Source of the DNA: an uncultured Eubacteriales bacterium
GTDB lineage: Bacteria > Bacillota > Clostridia > Peptostreptococcales > Anaerovoracaceae
Assembly: GCA_902778565.1 (NCBI GenBank)
Contig: CACYYH010000010.1
Location: 1-44,110 of the forward strand
Length of the DNA: 44,110 nt
Direction of reading: 5' to 3'
The notes below the pieces were generated by a model that ran no database searches, was not told the origin of the DNA, and was given only the letters and a program-made list of their open reading frames with translations. Made by a program: the position numbers and the translations under genes. Shown in pieces: positions 30,395-40,366 of this stretch. The stretch's first letter is position 1, and each line of letters begins with the position of its first letter.

Positions 30395-30438
30395 GATTTC
30401 TTCGATATCGCCTTTTGGCGATCTGGTCTGATCAGGTC

Positions 30439-30846
30439 CTATTTCTTAAGTTTTGAGACCTTAAGTCTCGACATGGCTCTGGAAAGTTCCATCTGAGCCC
30501 TCATGTATTCCTGACGGCTGCGCTTTCTCAAGATGACTTCCTTTGCTTCGGCTGCGGCTCTCTCCGCACGGTTCACGTCGATCTCCTCAGGACGCTCCAC
30601 CGTGTCCACCAGCACAGTCACCTCGTTGTTTTCAACCTTCACCATGCCTCTGGAGCAGGCTGCATGTTCATCAACTCCTCCGGGTACTCTGTAGGTCAGT
30701 TCTCCGGGAACGATCCCGGCTATCATGTTCAGGTGGTTTGCCTGGATGCCGTACATTCCTACGGTGGTGGGCACGATAAGGGACTCGCAGGGGCCTTCGT
30801 AAAAGCTTCTTTCCGCTGCCAGGATGTGCAGTTCAAAAGTATTCAT
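30439..30846 (-). CDS. atpC: ATP synthase epsilon subunit
   Basis: A 135-residue central-stalk subunit. The N-terminal beta-sandwich starts NTFELHILAAERSFYEGPCESLIVPT, and the C-terminal helical hairpin spans about 90-130. It inhibits or tunes F1 and links gamma to the c-ring. It is the last atp gene, 14 bases after atpD. Length is typical. Confidence 0.95.
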   Translation of the reverse strand: MNTFELHILAAERSFYEGPCESLIVPTTVGMYGIQANHLNMIAGIVPGELTYRVPGGVDEHAACSRGMVKVENNEVTVLVDTVERPEEIDVNRAERAAAEAKEVILRKRSRQEYMRAQMELSRAMSRLKVSKLKK

Positions 30847-30860
30847 AAGATCACCCCTGT

Positions 30861-32249
<1,389 letters not shown>

Positions 32250-33203
32250 TTAATTCAACCCCTCCTCTCTCTCTTCACGTTTCTTTTTGCTCTTTTTCTG
32301 TCCGCGGGAACCCGCCGAGACTTCTGTGATCTCCTGGGTTATGGCGCCTTGTCTCACGTGGTTGTACTCCAGATTGAGTCTGTCCAGAAGCTCTTCCGCA
32401 TTCTGGTTTGCGGCGTCCATGGCGGACATTCTGGCGCTCTGTTCGGAGCAGAAGCTGTCCACCAGCGCGCTGTAGATATATCCGGACAGGTAACTGGGGA
32501 TCACGTTGTTCAGCACCGCGGATACGCTGGGCATATACTCGACGAAGCTTCCCTTGAGTTTCTCCGCCTCTTCAGCGCTGATCTGGAAATCCTCCCTGTT
32601 GAAAGGAAGAAGCTCCGATGATACCACGTCGCCTCCCATGAGGCCGTTTCTGAAGTCCGTATACACTATGTATACCTTGGTGATCTGCCCTTTGCTGTAA
32701 AGTCCGGTCAGCACCTGCGTTATCTCTCTGGCCCTCTCAAGGGTGGGATTTTGCGCGGTGTAGAGGAAACTTTGGTCTATGGACATCCCTCTCGCTTCAA
32801 AATACCTTCTGCCGTACTCTCCCACAACGAAAAGCTTGTAGGAAGGCGTGCCCTTGATGAGCCTCATGGCTTCCTTGATGACGTTCTGGTTATACGCTCC
32901 GGCAAGACCTTTGTCTGCTGTGATCACCAGATATGCCACGGTCTCCTTTTCCTCTGATCCCGGAGGCAAAGGCTCTTCCCCTGCCACGGATCTGTCCTGG
33001 AAATAGTAGTTATCCGCAGACTCCGTCATCTGGATCATGGTGATGATCTGCTTTTTAAGCATCTCAAAGTAAGGTCTGGTATTGTCCAGCTCCTTCTTTG
33101 CCTTGGTCATCTTGGTGGAGGAGATCAGGTACATTGCGTTGGTGATCTTCTGTGTATCCTTGACGCTCTTTATTCGGTTTTTAATTTCTTTGGTCGTAGC
33201 CAT
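32250..33203 (-). CDS. atpG: ATP synthase gamma subunit
   Basis: The rotor shaft of F1. N- and C-terminal helices are visible (TKEIKNRIKSVKDTQKITNAMYLISSTKM and RLNLEYNHVRQGAITQEITEVSAG), with the Rossmann-like middle domain between. At 317 residues it is about 30 longer than usual. The extra is a basic/charged C-terminal tail after the ITQEI helix (GQKKSKKKREEREEGLN). The start overlaps the end of atpA by 23 bases; the family N-terminus MATTKEIKNRIKSV supports it. Confidence 0.95.
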   Translation of the reverse strand: MATTKEIKNRIKSVKDTQKITNAMYLISSTKMTKAKKELDNTRPYFEMLKKQIITMIQMTESADNYYFQDRSVAGEEPLPPGSEEKETVAYLVITADKGLAGAYNQNVIKEAMRLIKGTPSYKLFVVGEYGRRYFEARGMSIDQSFLYTAQNPTLERAREITQVLTGLYSKGQITKVYIVYTDFRNGLMGGDVVSSELLPFNREDFQISAEEAEKLKGSFVEYMPSVSAVLNNVIPSYLSGYIYSALVDSFCSEQSARMSAMDAANQNAEELLDRLNLEYNHVRQGAITQEITEVSAGSRGQKKSKKKREEREEGLN

Positions 33204-34932
33204 CAGCGAACTTCTTTGCTATGGAAATGATTTCTTCTTTTAATTCATCTGAGAGCTTGCCGGTGGATCTGATCTCCTGACCGATCTCCGGATGCTCTTC
33301 CTCGAATACGGCGAGCAGTTTTTTCACGTATGTGGGTATCTCATCGATATCGATGTTCATCATGGTGTGAGCCATGGCGGATACCAGCATTATGACCTGC
33401 TCCTCCTGCTGCCAGGGGTGATACTGAGGCTGTCTCAGCATTCTCATAAGTCCCTGGCCGTATATCAGCTGGTTCTTTGTCTGATCGTCCAGGTCGGATG
33501 CGAACTGGCTGAATACTTCCATCTCTCTGTACTGAGCCAGATCCAGCTTCAAAGTACCTACAGCCTTCTTCATGGCTTTGGTCTGAGCGTCTCCTCCTAC
33601 ACGGGAAACTGAAAGTCCTACGTTTACCGCAGGGCGCTGTCCCGAGAAGAACAGATCGCTTTCAAGGAAGATCTGACCGTCTGTGATGGAAATAATGTTA
33701 GTCGGAATATATGCGCTTACGTCTCCTGCCTGAGTCTCAACGATGGGAAGGGCCGTGATGGAACCTCCTCCGATCTCGTCCGACAGTCTGGCGGCTCTTT
33801 CAAGGAGTCTTGAATGGAGATAGAATACGTCTCCGGGATAAGCCTCACGGCCGGGGGACCTGTCGAGCAGCAAGCTCAGAGTACGGTAAGCTACGGCGTG
33901 CTTTGAAAGGTCATCGTAAACGATGAGCACGTCTCTTCCCTGTCTCATGAAGTACTCTGCCATGGCACAGCCCGCATAAGGAGCGATGTACTGAAGAGGT
34001 GCGCTGTCGGAGGCAGACGCATCAACTATGATGGAATAATCCATGGCACCGTGCTTCTTAAGAGTCTCTGAGATCTGCACGACGGTACTGGTCTTTTGAC
34101 CGATGGCAACGTAAACACAGATACAGTTCTTGCCCTTCTGGTTGATGATGGCGTCGAGGGCGATGGCCGTCTTTCCTGTCTGACGGTCGCCGATGATGAG
34201 CTCACGCTGTCCTCTTCCAATGGGGAACATTGAATCTATGGAAAGTATTCCTGTCTCAAGAGGCGTATCTACCGGCTGTCTTTCAATGATGCCGGGAGCC
34301 GGGCTCTCTACAGGATAATAGTCGTCCTCTTTGATATCGCCTTTGCCGTCGATGGGAACTCCCAGAGGGTCAACGACTCTTCCCAGGAATCCTTCTCCTA
34401 CGGGCACGCCGGCGGTCTTGGCGGTACGGTGAACGGAGCTTCCTTCGGATACGTCCTCATCGCTGTCGAAGAGGATGCAGCCGACTTCGTGCTCTCTGAT
34501 ATCCTGCACCATGCCTCTGGCTCCGCCCTTGAATACCAGGATCTCGCCGTAGGTAGCGTTATCCAGGCCTTCAACTGTTGCGATACCGTCTCCCACGGTG
34601 GTGACCACGCCTACCTCCTGGGCAAGAGCCTCAGGCGTCCAGGATTTGATGGTCTCCTTGATGAGAGGTATGATGTTGCCGTTTCTGGTGGGAACCTTGA
34701 CCAGGGTATCCCTTAACTGCTGGAAACGTCCGCCCACAGACCAGTCGTAGACTTCCTTGCCCACTTCAAGCCTGAAGCCTCCCGGGAAGGCATCGGACTT
34801 TTCCCAGCGGAATTCGTAGCCCTCACCGTAGCGGGTAGCTATGAAGTTCCTGAAACGTCTTTCCTGCTCCTCAGAGGGAGCTTCGAGGGAATAGAGAACG
34901 GCAGTCTTGTTCATTAAGTCGTTACTGTTCAT
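33181..34932 (-). CDS. atpA: ATP synthase alpha subunit with N-terminal delta-like domain (fusion)
   Basis: A 583-residue protein. From about residue 88 onward it is a normal F1 alpha subunit: PLIKETIKSW at the alpha N-terminus, Walker A GDRQTGKTA, and ISITDGQIFLESDLF. The first ~80 residues do not belong to alpha. They resemble the C-terminal domain of the delta/OSCP subunit: a start like VLYSLEAPSEEQERRFRNF, then GGFRLEVGKEVYDWSVGGRF and QQLRDTL, against the delta pattern GGfrixxgdkviDgSvrgrLxxLrxxL. No separate atpH lies between atpF and atpA, which overlap by 11 bases. I found no in-frame ATG, GTG or TTG at the domain junction (about residues 75-95), so separate alpha synthesis is not indicated. 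The delta N-terminal helical domain is missing. Confidence 0.93.
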   Translation of the reverse strand: MNSNDLMNKTAVLYSLEAPSEEQERRFRNFIATRYGEGYEFRWEKSDAFPGGFRLEVGKEVYDWSVGGRFQQLRDTLVKVPTRNGNIIPLIKETIKSWTPEALAQEVGVVTTVGDGIATVEGLDNATYGEILVFKGGARGMVQDIREHEVGCILFDSDEDVSEGSSVHRTAKTAGVPVGEGFLGRVVDPLGVPIDGKGDIKEDDYYPVESPAPGIIERQPVDTPLETGILSIDSMFPIGRGQRELIIGDRQTGKTAIALDAIINQKGKNCICVYVAIGQKTSTVVQISETLKKHGAMDYSIIVDASASDSAPLQYIAPYAGCAMAEYFMRQGRDVLIVYDDLSKHAVAYRTLSLLLDRSPGREAYPGDVFYLHSRLLERAARLSDEIGGGSITALPIVETQAGDVSAYIPTNIISITDGQIFLESDLFFSGQRPAVNVGLSVSRVGGDAQTKAMKKAVGTLKLDLAQYREMEVFSQFASDLDDQTKNQLIYGQGLMRMLRQPQYHPWQQEEQVIMLVSAMAHTMMNIDIDEIPTYVKKLLAVFEEEHPEIGQEIRSTGKLSDELKEEIISIAKKFADGYDQRN

Positions 34933-35434
34933 GCTTTGATCCCCTCTCTTCTGCCAGATCTACAGCATCCAGGAACTGATCGAAAGCTTCTCCTGCAGTT
35001 GCCTTGAGAGCCAGTTTCTCCGTAGCGTCTGTGACCATCTCGGAGATCTCCGCCTGGGCTTCGGAAAGGATCCTCTCCTTTTCCCTTGTGGCTTCGTTCT
35101 TGGCGTCTCTGATGATGCGCTCGGCTTCATCCTTGGCGGCTGCAAGCTGCGTTTCCCTGTTCTTTTCGATCTCCTGACGTGACTTCTGCTTCATCTGGGA
35201 GATCTCGGAATCCGCCTCGGACATCTTTGACTCATACTGAGCCTTGGTCTCTTCGGAGACTCTGAGATTGTCCCTGGCTTCATCGTCCATATCCCTGTAT
35301 GTCTTTTCACGCTTCTCCATGAAGTTCTTTACAGGCTTGTAAAGAAGGAAGTAGAGGATCGCAAAAAGGATCAGGAAGTTCAGGAGATGCAGGAAGATCT
35401 GCGTCAAATTTATATTAAGCGGTAAATTGCTCAT
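34922..35434 (-). CDS. atpF: ATP synthase b subunit
   Basis: A 170-residue peripheral stalk protein: N-terminal membrane helix (about 10-30, LHLLNFLILFAILYFLLYKPV) and a long charged coiled coil (35-140). It holds F1 through delta. Here its partner would be the delta-like domain fused to alpha. It overlaps atpA by 11 bases. Confidence 0.95.
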   Translation of the reverse strand: MSNLPLNINLTQIFLHLLNFLILFAILYFLLYKPVKNFMEKREKTYRDMDDEARDNLRVSEETKAQYESKMSEADSEISQMKQKSRQEIEKNRETQLAAAKDEAERIIRDAKNEATREKERILSEAQAEISEMVTDATEKLALKATAGEAFDQFLDAVDLAEERGSKHEQ

Positions 35435-35446
35435 TTGATCTCTCCT

Positions 35447-35788
35447 TTAAATTACGAAGATAATAAGTATTACAACGAGCAGCGCATAGATGATGGCTGT
35501 TTCGATGAATACAAGACCCAGCATGAATGTGGATCTGATCTTGCCTTCAGCTTCAGGCTGACGGGAGATGGCTTCAGAAGATTTGCCGGTGGCGATACCC
35601 ATGGCAACGGCTCCGCCCATGGCGGCAAGACCGATGGCGATGGCTGATGCCAGTCCTTTGTCAAATCCCTGTGCTGCTTCCGCGGTAGCTTCATCAGCGA
35701 AAGCGAGGCCGGTACCCATCATGAAGAATACTGCGATGATCGCAAATACCATAACTAATGTGAAGATGGATCTTGATTTTTTATTCAT
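35447..35788 (-). CDS. atpE: ATP synthase c subunit with signal-like N-terminal extension
   Basis: The c-ring proteolipid, 113 residues against the usual 70-90. The conserved part starts near residue 42. Helix 1 contains AMGIATGK, the loop is SRQPEA (75-80), and helix 2 carries the ion-binding Glu in FIETAIIYALL (E96). The extra first ~31 residues form a hydrophobic stretch ending GLAFA before DEA, like a cleavable signal peptide. Such extensions occur in some clostridial c subunits. The Gln that helps bind sodium in Ilyobacter c (helix 1) aligns with Met63, so sodium use is less likely, although Thr97 follows the Glu. Confidence 0.93.
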   Translation of the reverse strand: MNKKSRSIFTLVMVFAIIAVFFMMGTGLAFADEATAEAAQGFDKGLASAIAIGLAAMGGAVAMGIATGKSSEAISRQPEAEGKIRSTFMLGLVFIETAIIYALLVVILIIFVI

Positions 35789-35810
35789 TTTAATTTTCCT
35801 CCGAAAAATT

Positions 35811-36668
35811 TTATACAGTTAATTCTTTTGCTTTCTTGACCTTAGGCGCCGTTACCTTTTTCTGCTTAGGCTTGGGCGGCTCTGAGACCTCTCCGTAGAA
35901 CAGGGATACCAGCATGGTCAGTACGTAAGCCTGGATCAGTGCGTGCAGGCAGGTGAACATTACTCCAACCAGCACGGGGACCACGTAGCTGAGGGCGGTA
36001 AAGTAGTAAACCAGCTCGGTTACCAGGGCTCCCGACAGCAGCGCTCCGAATAGACGGAAGCTCATGGAGATAGGAAGCGAATATTCTTTCAGGGTGTTGG
36101 TTATACCTCTCAGTCCGTTGGCTGCGATACCTCCGGTCATTATGAAGAGATATGAGGTGCAGCCCATCATGATGGCTCCGTTTATGTCTGAAAGCGGCGC
36201 CGGCATGGATACTGAATGCCCTGCGGTGGTCACCACCTGGAAGCCGAAGAGCTCCAGCATGGTGCCTGTGAATATGTAGACGCCTGCTGCAAAGATATAC
36301 GCTCCCAGCACCTTGTTGATGTGGGGGCTGTTGGATTTGCTCAGGTTGTCGAAATATCCCACCAGAAGTTCCAGCACCGACTGGAATTTACCGGGCACCA
36401 GTGTGAATTTCGGGATCACGAAGATCCTGATGATCAGGGCTGCAACGGTAAGTATTCCGGTTACGGTAAAGCCTGCAGCCAGTCCCGGGTTGATCTCAAG
36501 ACCGAAGAGGTTCACCTTATACACGTCATGGAGAACAGCGTCTCTCATGACCACCTGTATCGGCTCCTCTTCACCGCCATGCCCTGACGTAAGGAAAATA
36601 CCCGCCAGCAGCACGACTGCGATCACCCCGAAGATGATGAGCATTGTCTTCTTTTGTTTTTTGTCCAT
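35811..36668 (-). CDS. atpB: ATP synthase a subunit
   Basis: A membrane stator subunit of 285 residues that forms the ion half-channels. The essential Arg lies in SMSFRLFGALLSGALV. The last helices (ALIQAYVLTMLVSLFYGEV) are typical. The charged C-terminal tail (EPPKPKQKKVTAPKVKKAKELTV) is longer than usual. The ATG at 36668 has AAGGAG nine bases upstream; the TTG two codons earlier is too close to it. First atp gene; no atpI is present. Confidence 0.94.
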   Translation of the reverse strand: MDKKQKKTMLIIFGVIAVVLLAGIFLTSGHGGEEEPIQVVMRDAVLHDVYKVNLFGLEINPGLAAGFTVTGILTVAALIIRIFVIPKFTLVPGKFQSVLELLVGYFDNLSKSNSPHINKVLGAYIFAAGVYIFTGTMLELFGFQVVTTAGHSVSMPAPLSDINGAIMMGCTSYLFIMTGGIAANGLRGITNTLKEYSLPISMSFRLFGALLSGALVTELVYYFTALSYVVPVLVGVMFTCLHALIQAYVLTMLVSLFYGEVSEPPKPKQKKVTAPKVKKAKELTV

Positions 36669-36681
36669 AAGCAATATCTCC

Positions 36682-37509
36682 TTAAACGGTAAAGAAACCG
36701 GACCTTTCGTCCCTGCTCAGTACCTTTAATTCCAGGTCTTTTCCTACGATGAAGCCCTCTTCTTCAAGGGCGTTCCTCACGGTGATCAGAGCCTGTTCGG
36801 GCGTGTTGTTCTCTTTGCTCAGGTGAGCAAGGAAGACCTTCAGCGCCCCTCCATCCTCTGAAAACCTCTTTCTGATCCTGCGGTATCTCAGCACCTCCGT
36901 CAGGCAGTGAGCGCAGGCTTCGTTTGAAAGATGTCCCACGTCCGACAGGATCCTCAGTTTCAGAGAGTACGGATAGCTTCCGTAAAGCAAAATATTTCTT
37001 TCGTGATTCGATTCCAGAGCCAGAATGTCAGCGTCCTTGATATTGTCGAATATATCGTCGCTGACGTAACCGGTATCCGTCACTACGCATACCTTGGCTC
37101 CGTCCTTTGTAAAAGTGAAGGTCTTGGGTTCCTCCGTATCGTGTGAAAGATCGAAAGGCATAGCCTTGATATCCCCCACGCCGATCTCCTCGTCTGTTAC
37201 GACCTCGATGAGCCTCTCATATGGAAGCGGTGAGATCTTCTCCACCAAAGCTTCCAGAGTGCCCCGGGATGCGTACAGCGGACAGGAGGTCTTCTTAAGG
37301 AGGGTCTTTATACCCTTGATGTGATCGATATGATCGTGGGTTATAAAGATGCCGTCTATGTCCTTAAGGCTGATCCCCAGGGACTCCAGCCCGGCCTGAA
37401 TGGCCTTGCAGCTGATGCCCGCGTCCAGCAGCAGGTTGGTGTTATCAGATTTTATGAGATAGCAGTTACCTGAACTTCCGCTGGCCAGGGAACAAAAGCC
37501 TAGTTTCAT
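36682..37509 (-). CDS. WalJ/YycJ-like metallo-beta-lactamase-fold hydrolase
   Basis: A 275-residue MBL-fold protein with the start FCSLASGSSGNCYLI and the metal motif THDHIDHIKG near residues 57-66, both typical of the YycJ/WalJ group. These are putative DNA exonuclease-type hydrolases linked to cell-wall or DNA-repair phenotypes. The ATG at 37509 has GTAGGAG just upstream; the GTG two codons earlier overlaps that sequence. It lies 13 bases upstream of atpB, so it is probably the first gene of the atp transcript. That placement is unusual. Confidence 0.9.
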   Translation of the reverse strand: MKLGFCSLASGSSGNCYLIKSDNTNLLLDAGISCKAIQAGLESLGISLKDIDGIFITHDHIDHIKGIKTLLKKTSCPLYASRGTLEALVEKISPLPYERLIEVVTDEEIGVGDIKAMPFDLSHDTEEPKTFTFTKDGAKVCVVTDTGYVSDDIFDNIKDADILALESNHERNILLYGSYPYSLKLRILSDVGHLSNEACAHCLTEVLRYRRIRKRFSEDGGALKVFLAHLSKENNTPEQALITVRNALEEEGFIVGKDLELKVLSRDERSGFFTV

Positions 37510-37590
37510 ATTCACTCCTACAAAAACATTTCTACAACCTATTATTATACCATATATTCTTCAAAAGTCCACTTCATAACAATATGCTTT

Positions 37591-37619
37591 TTTAAAAAAG
37601 CGGAGGCTTTATGCCCCCG
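37591..37619 (-). terminator. Terminator overlapping the end of the YhgE/Pip-type gene
   Basis: CGGAGGC (37601-37607) and GCCCCCG (37613-37619) form a 7-bp stem with one G-U pair, followed on the minus strand by T6. The stop codon (37609-37611) lies inside the hairpin loop region. Confidence 0.75.
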
Positions 37620-40143
37620 TTTTGATCTCCTGTATTTTGTTTACAGCATTGTGATTGATCCTCACGATATCTTTCTTAAGAGCGTTGTGGCTCAGTATAA
37701 GTGTCAGTGCCAGGAATACTGCGGTAAATCCGGCAAGCACCAGAGCGCAGTGTCCTGCGTTGGCTCCTGCAGTTCCGCTGATGGCCTCCTTGAAGAGCTG
37801 AGTTGAATAGGTCATGGGAAGGAACTTATTGAGCACCTGGAAGAAACCGCTCTGTGTCTCGATGGGGAAGGTTCCGGCACAGGATGTGAGCTGCAGTATG
37901 AGAAGCAGCATTGCCACGAACTTGCCGATATCTCCCAGATTGATCAGACAGAACTGTACTATAACCATGAAGGTTACCGCTACAAGTATGCAGGATCCAA
38001 AGAGCATTGCCGGGTTGTTGACCGTGATGTGGAGAACGTCCTTAATGACGATCGCCAGGAGAATGGCCTGGGCTGCGCTTATGAGGGTGAATACTCCTGT
38101 CCTCAGAACGATCCTTGAAGAATCCTTGCTGAGAAGTCTGAGCCTTCTCTCATAATCCAGATAAATGCCGAAGTAGATCATGAGGCAGCCTACCCAAAGG
38201 GACAGTCCCATGAAGTAAGGAGCAAATGCTGAACCGTAATTTGCTACGGGCTGTACATATTCCGTATCAGTTTTTACAGGCTCCTCGCCGTATTCAGCAA
38301 GGCCGTCCAGTACCGTGAGCTGATCTTTGGCATCTGTGATGGCGTTCTTTACGCCTGTCTTGGCTGTCGCGGTTCCGTCTGCAAGTTCCCCTGCTCCGTT
38401 ATCAAGAGCAGAAGTTCCATCTGCAAGGCTGCCTGTACCGGCATCCAGTTCTTCTATTCCGTTCTTAAGCTGCAGTGCTCCGCTGTCCAAAGCTGCGGCT
38501 CCGCTTTCAAGGGTCTCCGCACCTTCTTTGGCTGCCGCAGTGCCCGCCTTGAGTTCTGCAGATCCTTCCGAAGCTGCAGTTACACCTGCGGTATATTGGC
38601 CTAAACCGTTCTTAAGTTCTGAACTTCCTTCTTTAAGCGCTTCCGCTCCTGAATTCAGAGCCTCATTGTTAGCAGAAAGAGTGTCCAGACCGCTTGAGAG
38701 AGCGCTTATGCCTCCTGTGAGGGCTTCGTTGTTTCCTGCTATCTGGCCAAGTCCGCCGCTCAAAGCAGCTGCTCCGCCGATAAGCGAATTCGGGTCATCT
38801 GCGCTTCCGAAAGCTCCTTCAAGCTGGGTCAGTCCTTCGGAAAGAGCGTATACGCTGGAGCTCATTTCGCTGATGCCTGAAGTGAGCTGAGATACTCCGC
38901 CTGATACTGCGGAAGCTCCGCCTTCAAGCTGAGGAAGACTTCCTTCCAGCGTGTCGAATCCTTCGACGATGCTTCCGAGAGTAGGATCACCGGTTGCCTG
39001 CTGGTACTGCCTGAGAGCTCCCAGCGCCTGAGAATATCCGCTGCTGAAATTCGCTATGCCGTTTGCCAGGTCTGCTGCGCCGCCTGAAACGGTGTTAAGT
39101 GTATCATCGGAGGGAAGCTGACCTGCTGCCTGACTTACAGCCCCGGACATCTGGGACACGCCCTGACCTGCTGCTGTTATTCCGCCATACAGTTTATCTG
39201 CTCCTGCAGAAGCCTGGCTTACGCCTGCAGTATAGGATTCGATGCCGGTCTGAAGATCTTTTGCGCCGGCTCCTGCCTGATCGACGCCTGCAGTATATGA
39301 ACTGATGCCGCCTGCCAGGTTTCCTGCGCCCTCTTCAAGGCTGCCTGCTCCGGTGTTGAGAGCATCGTTATTTCCCTTAAGGGTATCCAGACCCTGTGAC
39401 AGCTGACCTGCTCCCTGATCCAGCGCGTCCATTCCTGCCGTGAGCGCCGGTGTCTTTTCCTTTAACTGAGATGTGCCGTCCTGAAGCTCGCCTGCACCGG
39501 AAAGCAGCTTGTCTGCTCCAGTGGAAAGTTCCACAGTTCCGTCCTTAAGCTGAGAAGTTCCGTCCTTAAGCTGTGCCGCTCCGTCGTTTATCTGCCCAAG
39601 GCCGTTTTCCAGCTCGCCCAGTTCTCCGGGAACGCTGTTCAGTTTATCTGAAAGAGTTGTGATTATTTGGCCGTCTATCTTGGAATTTACCTTTTCCTTG
39701 ATGGTGGGCATGGCATTTTCCAGGATCTGCGCCGCCAGATAGTTCTTTTTCTGGTTTGCACTGTAAATAATCGAGCTGTGGACCTTCTCGGTATCACCTG
39801 AAACGGTCGATACGTTTTCAGAGAAGTCTTCCGGGATGGTTATGGATGCGTAGTAATCGCTTCCGAGAACGCCCTGTTCCGCATCTTCCTGATCGGTGAA
39901 TACGAACTTAACCGTTCCGTCTTTCTTAAGCTCATCGCAGATCTCATCGCCGAGATTCCTCATCTCGCCGTTTATCTTCGCGCCCTTATCCATGTTCACC
40001 ACCGCTACCGGAACGTCATCCAGCCTTGCGTATGGATCCCAGAAAGCGTTGAGATAGAAATAGGAATACATCAGGGGTATGATTATGACTCCTATTATGA
40101 TCGCCGCTTTTATGATGGGGGAAATCTTCTTTTCTTCTGTCAT
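37609..40143 (-). CDS. YhgE/Pip-type membrane protein with long hydrophobic-glycine heptad region
   Basis: An 844-residue protein. One membrane helix near residues 12-32 is followed by the YhgE/Pip N-terminal domain (DVPVAVVNMDKGAKINGE). An extracytoplasmic region (about 190-600) is built of repeats such as QLKDGTVELSTGADKLLSGAGEL, with Gly-Ala and Leu in register. About five C-terminal membrane helices (from ~655) form an ABC-2-like domain. Relatives include phage infection protein Pip and the EsaA-like T7SS component. A transport or export role is likely, and the cargo is unknown. It is divergent from a TetR gene across a palindrome, so it is probably under that regulator's control. AAGGAG is ten bases before the ATG. 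Confidence 0.85.
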   Translation of the reverse strand: MTEEKKISPIIKAAIIIGVIIIPLMYSYFYLNAFWDPYARLDDVPVAVVNMDKGAKINGEMRNLGDEICDELKKDGTVKFVFTDQEDAEQGVLGSDYYASITIPEDFSENVSTVSGDTEKVHSSIIYSANQKKNYLAAQILENAMPTIKEKVNSKIDGQIITTLSDKLNSVPGELGELENGLGQINDGAAQLKDGTSQLKDGTVELSTGADKLLSGAGELQDGTSQLKEKTPALTAGMDALDQGAGQLSQGLDTLKGNNDALNTGAGSLEEGAGNLAGGISSYTAGVDQAGAGAKDLQTGIESYTAGVSQASAGADKLYGGITAAGQGVSQMSGAVSQAAGQLPSDDTLNTVSGGAADLANGIANFSSGYSQALGALRQYQQATGDPTLGSIVEGFDTLEGSLPQLEGGASAVSGGVSQLTSGISEMSSSVYALSEGLTQLEGAFGSADDPNSLIGGAAALSGGLGQIAGNNEALTGGISALSSGLDTLSANNEALNSGAEALKEGSSELKNGLGQYTAGVTAASEGSAELKAGTAAAKEGAETLESGAAALDSGALQLKNGIEELDAGTGSLADGTSALDNGAGELADGTATAKTGVKNAITDAKDQLTVLDGLAEYGEEPVKTDTEYVQPVANYGSAFAPYFMGLSLWVGCLMIYFGIYLDYERRLRLLSKDSSRIVLRTGVFTLISAAQAILLAIVIKDVLHITVNNPAMLFGSCILVAVTFMVIVQFCLINLGDIGKFVAMLLLILQLTSCAGTFPIETQSGFFQVLNKFLPMTYSTQLFKEAISGTAGANAGHCALVLAGFTAVFLALTLILSHNALKKDIVRINHNAVNKIQEIKTGA

Positions 40144-40276
40144 TTACGGTCATCTCCTTACTGTATATCGTCTTCAGGTTCCGAGCCCCAAATCTCATCA
40201 CCTGTCTAAAATTTACTCCGTTCACAACTATCTATTTTAGTTTGCTTTTCCCAAAAATCATTAATCAATCATAGGC

Positions 40277-40299
40277 AAATGATTAAAATTTAATCATTT
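40277..40299. promoter_or_regulatory. Perfect palindrome between yhgE-like and TetR genes (probable TetR operator)
   Basis: AAATGATTAAA (40277-40287) and TTTAATCATTT (40289-40299) are exact inverted arms around one central A. The site overlaps the -35 of the TetR-gene promoter and lies upstream of the membrane-protein gene. It suits a TetR dimer that controls both directions. Confidence 0.75.
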
Positions 40300-40325
40300 G
40301 TATTAAATTGATGCAACTGTATAAA
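40297..40325 (+). promoter_or_regulatory. Promoter of the TetR gene
   Basis: TTTGTA (40297-40302) and TATAAA (40320-40325) with 17-base spacing. A second TATAAT at 40337-40342 lacks a good -35. Confidence 0.5.
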
Positions 40326-40366
40326 ATGTTTTGTGGTATAATCGTCACAGTGAAGGAGATAGGATC

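Noticed and set aside
34650-34720. Internal start that would separate alpha from the delta-like domain
   Set aside because: No in-frame ATG, GTG or TTG is found at the junction, and no Shine-Dalgarno is visible there.
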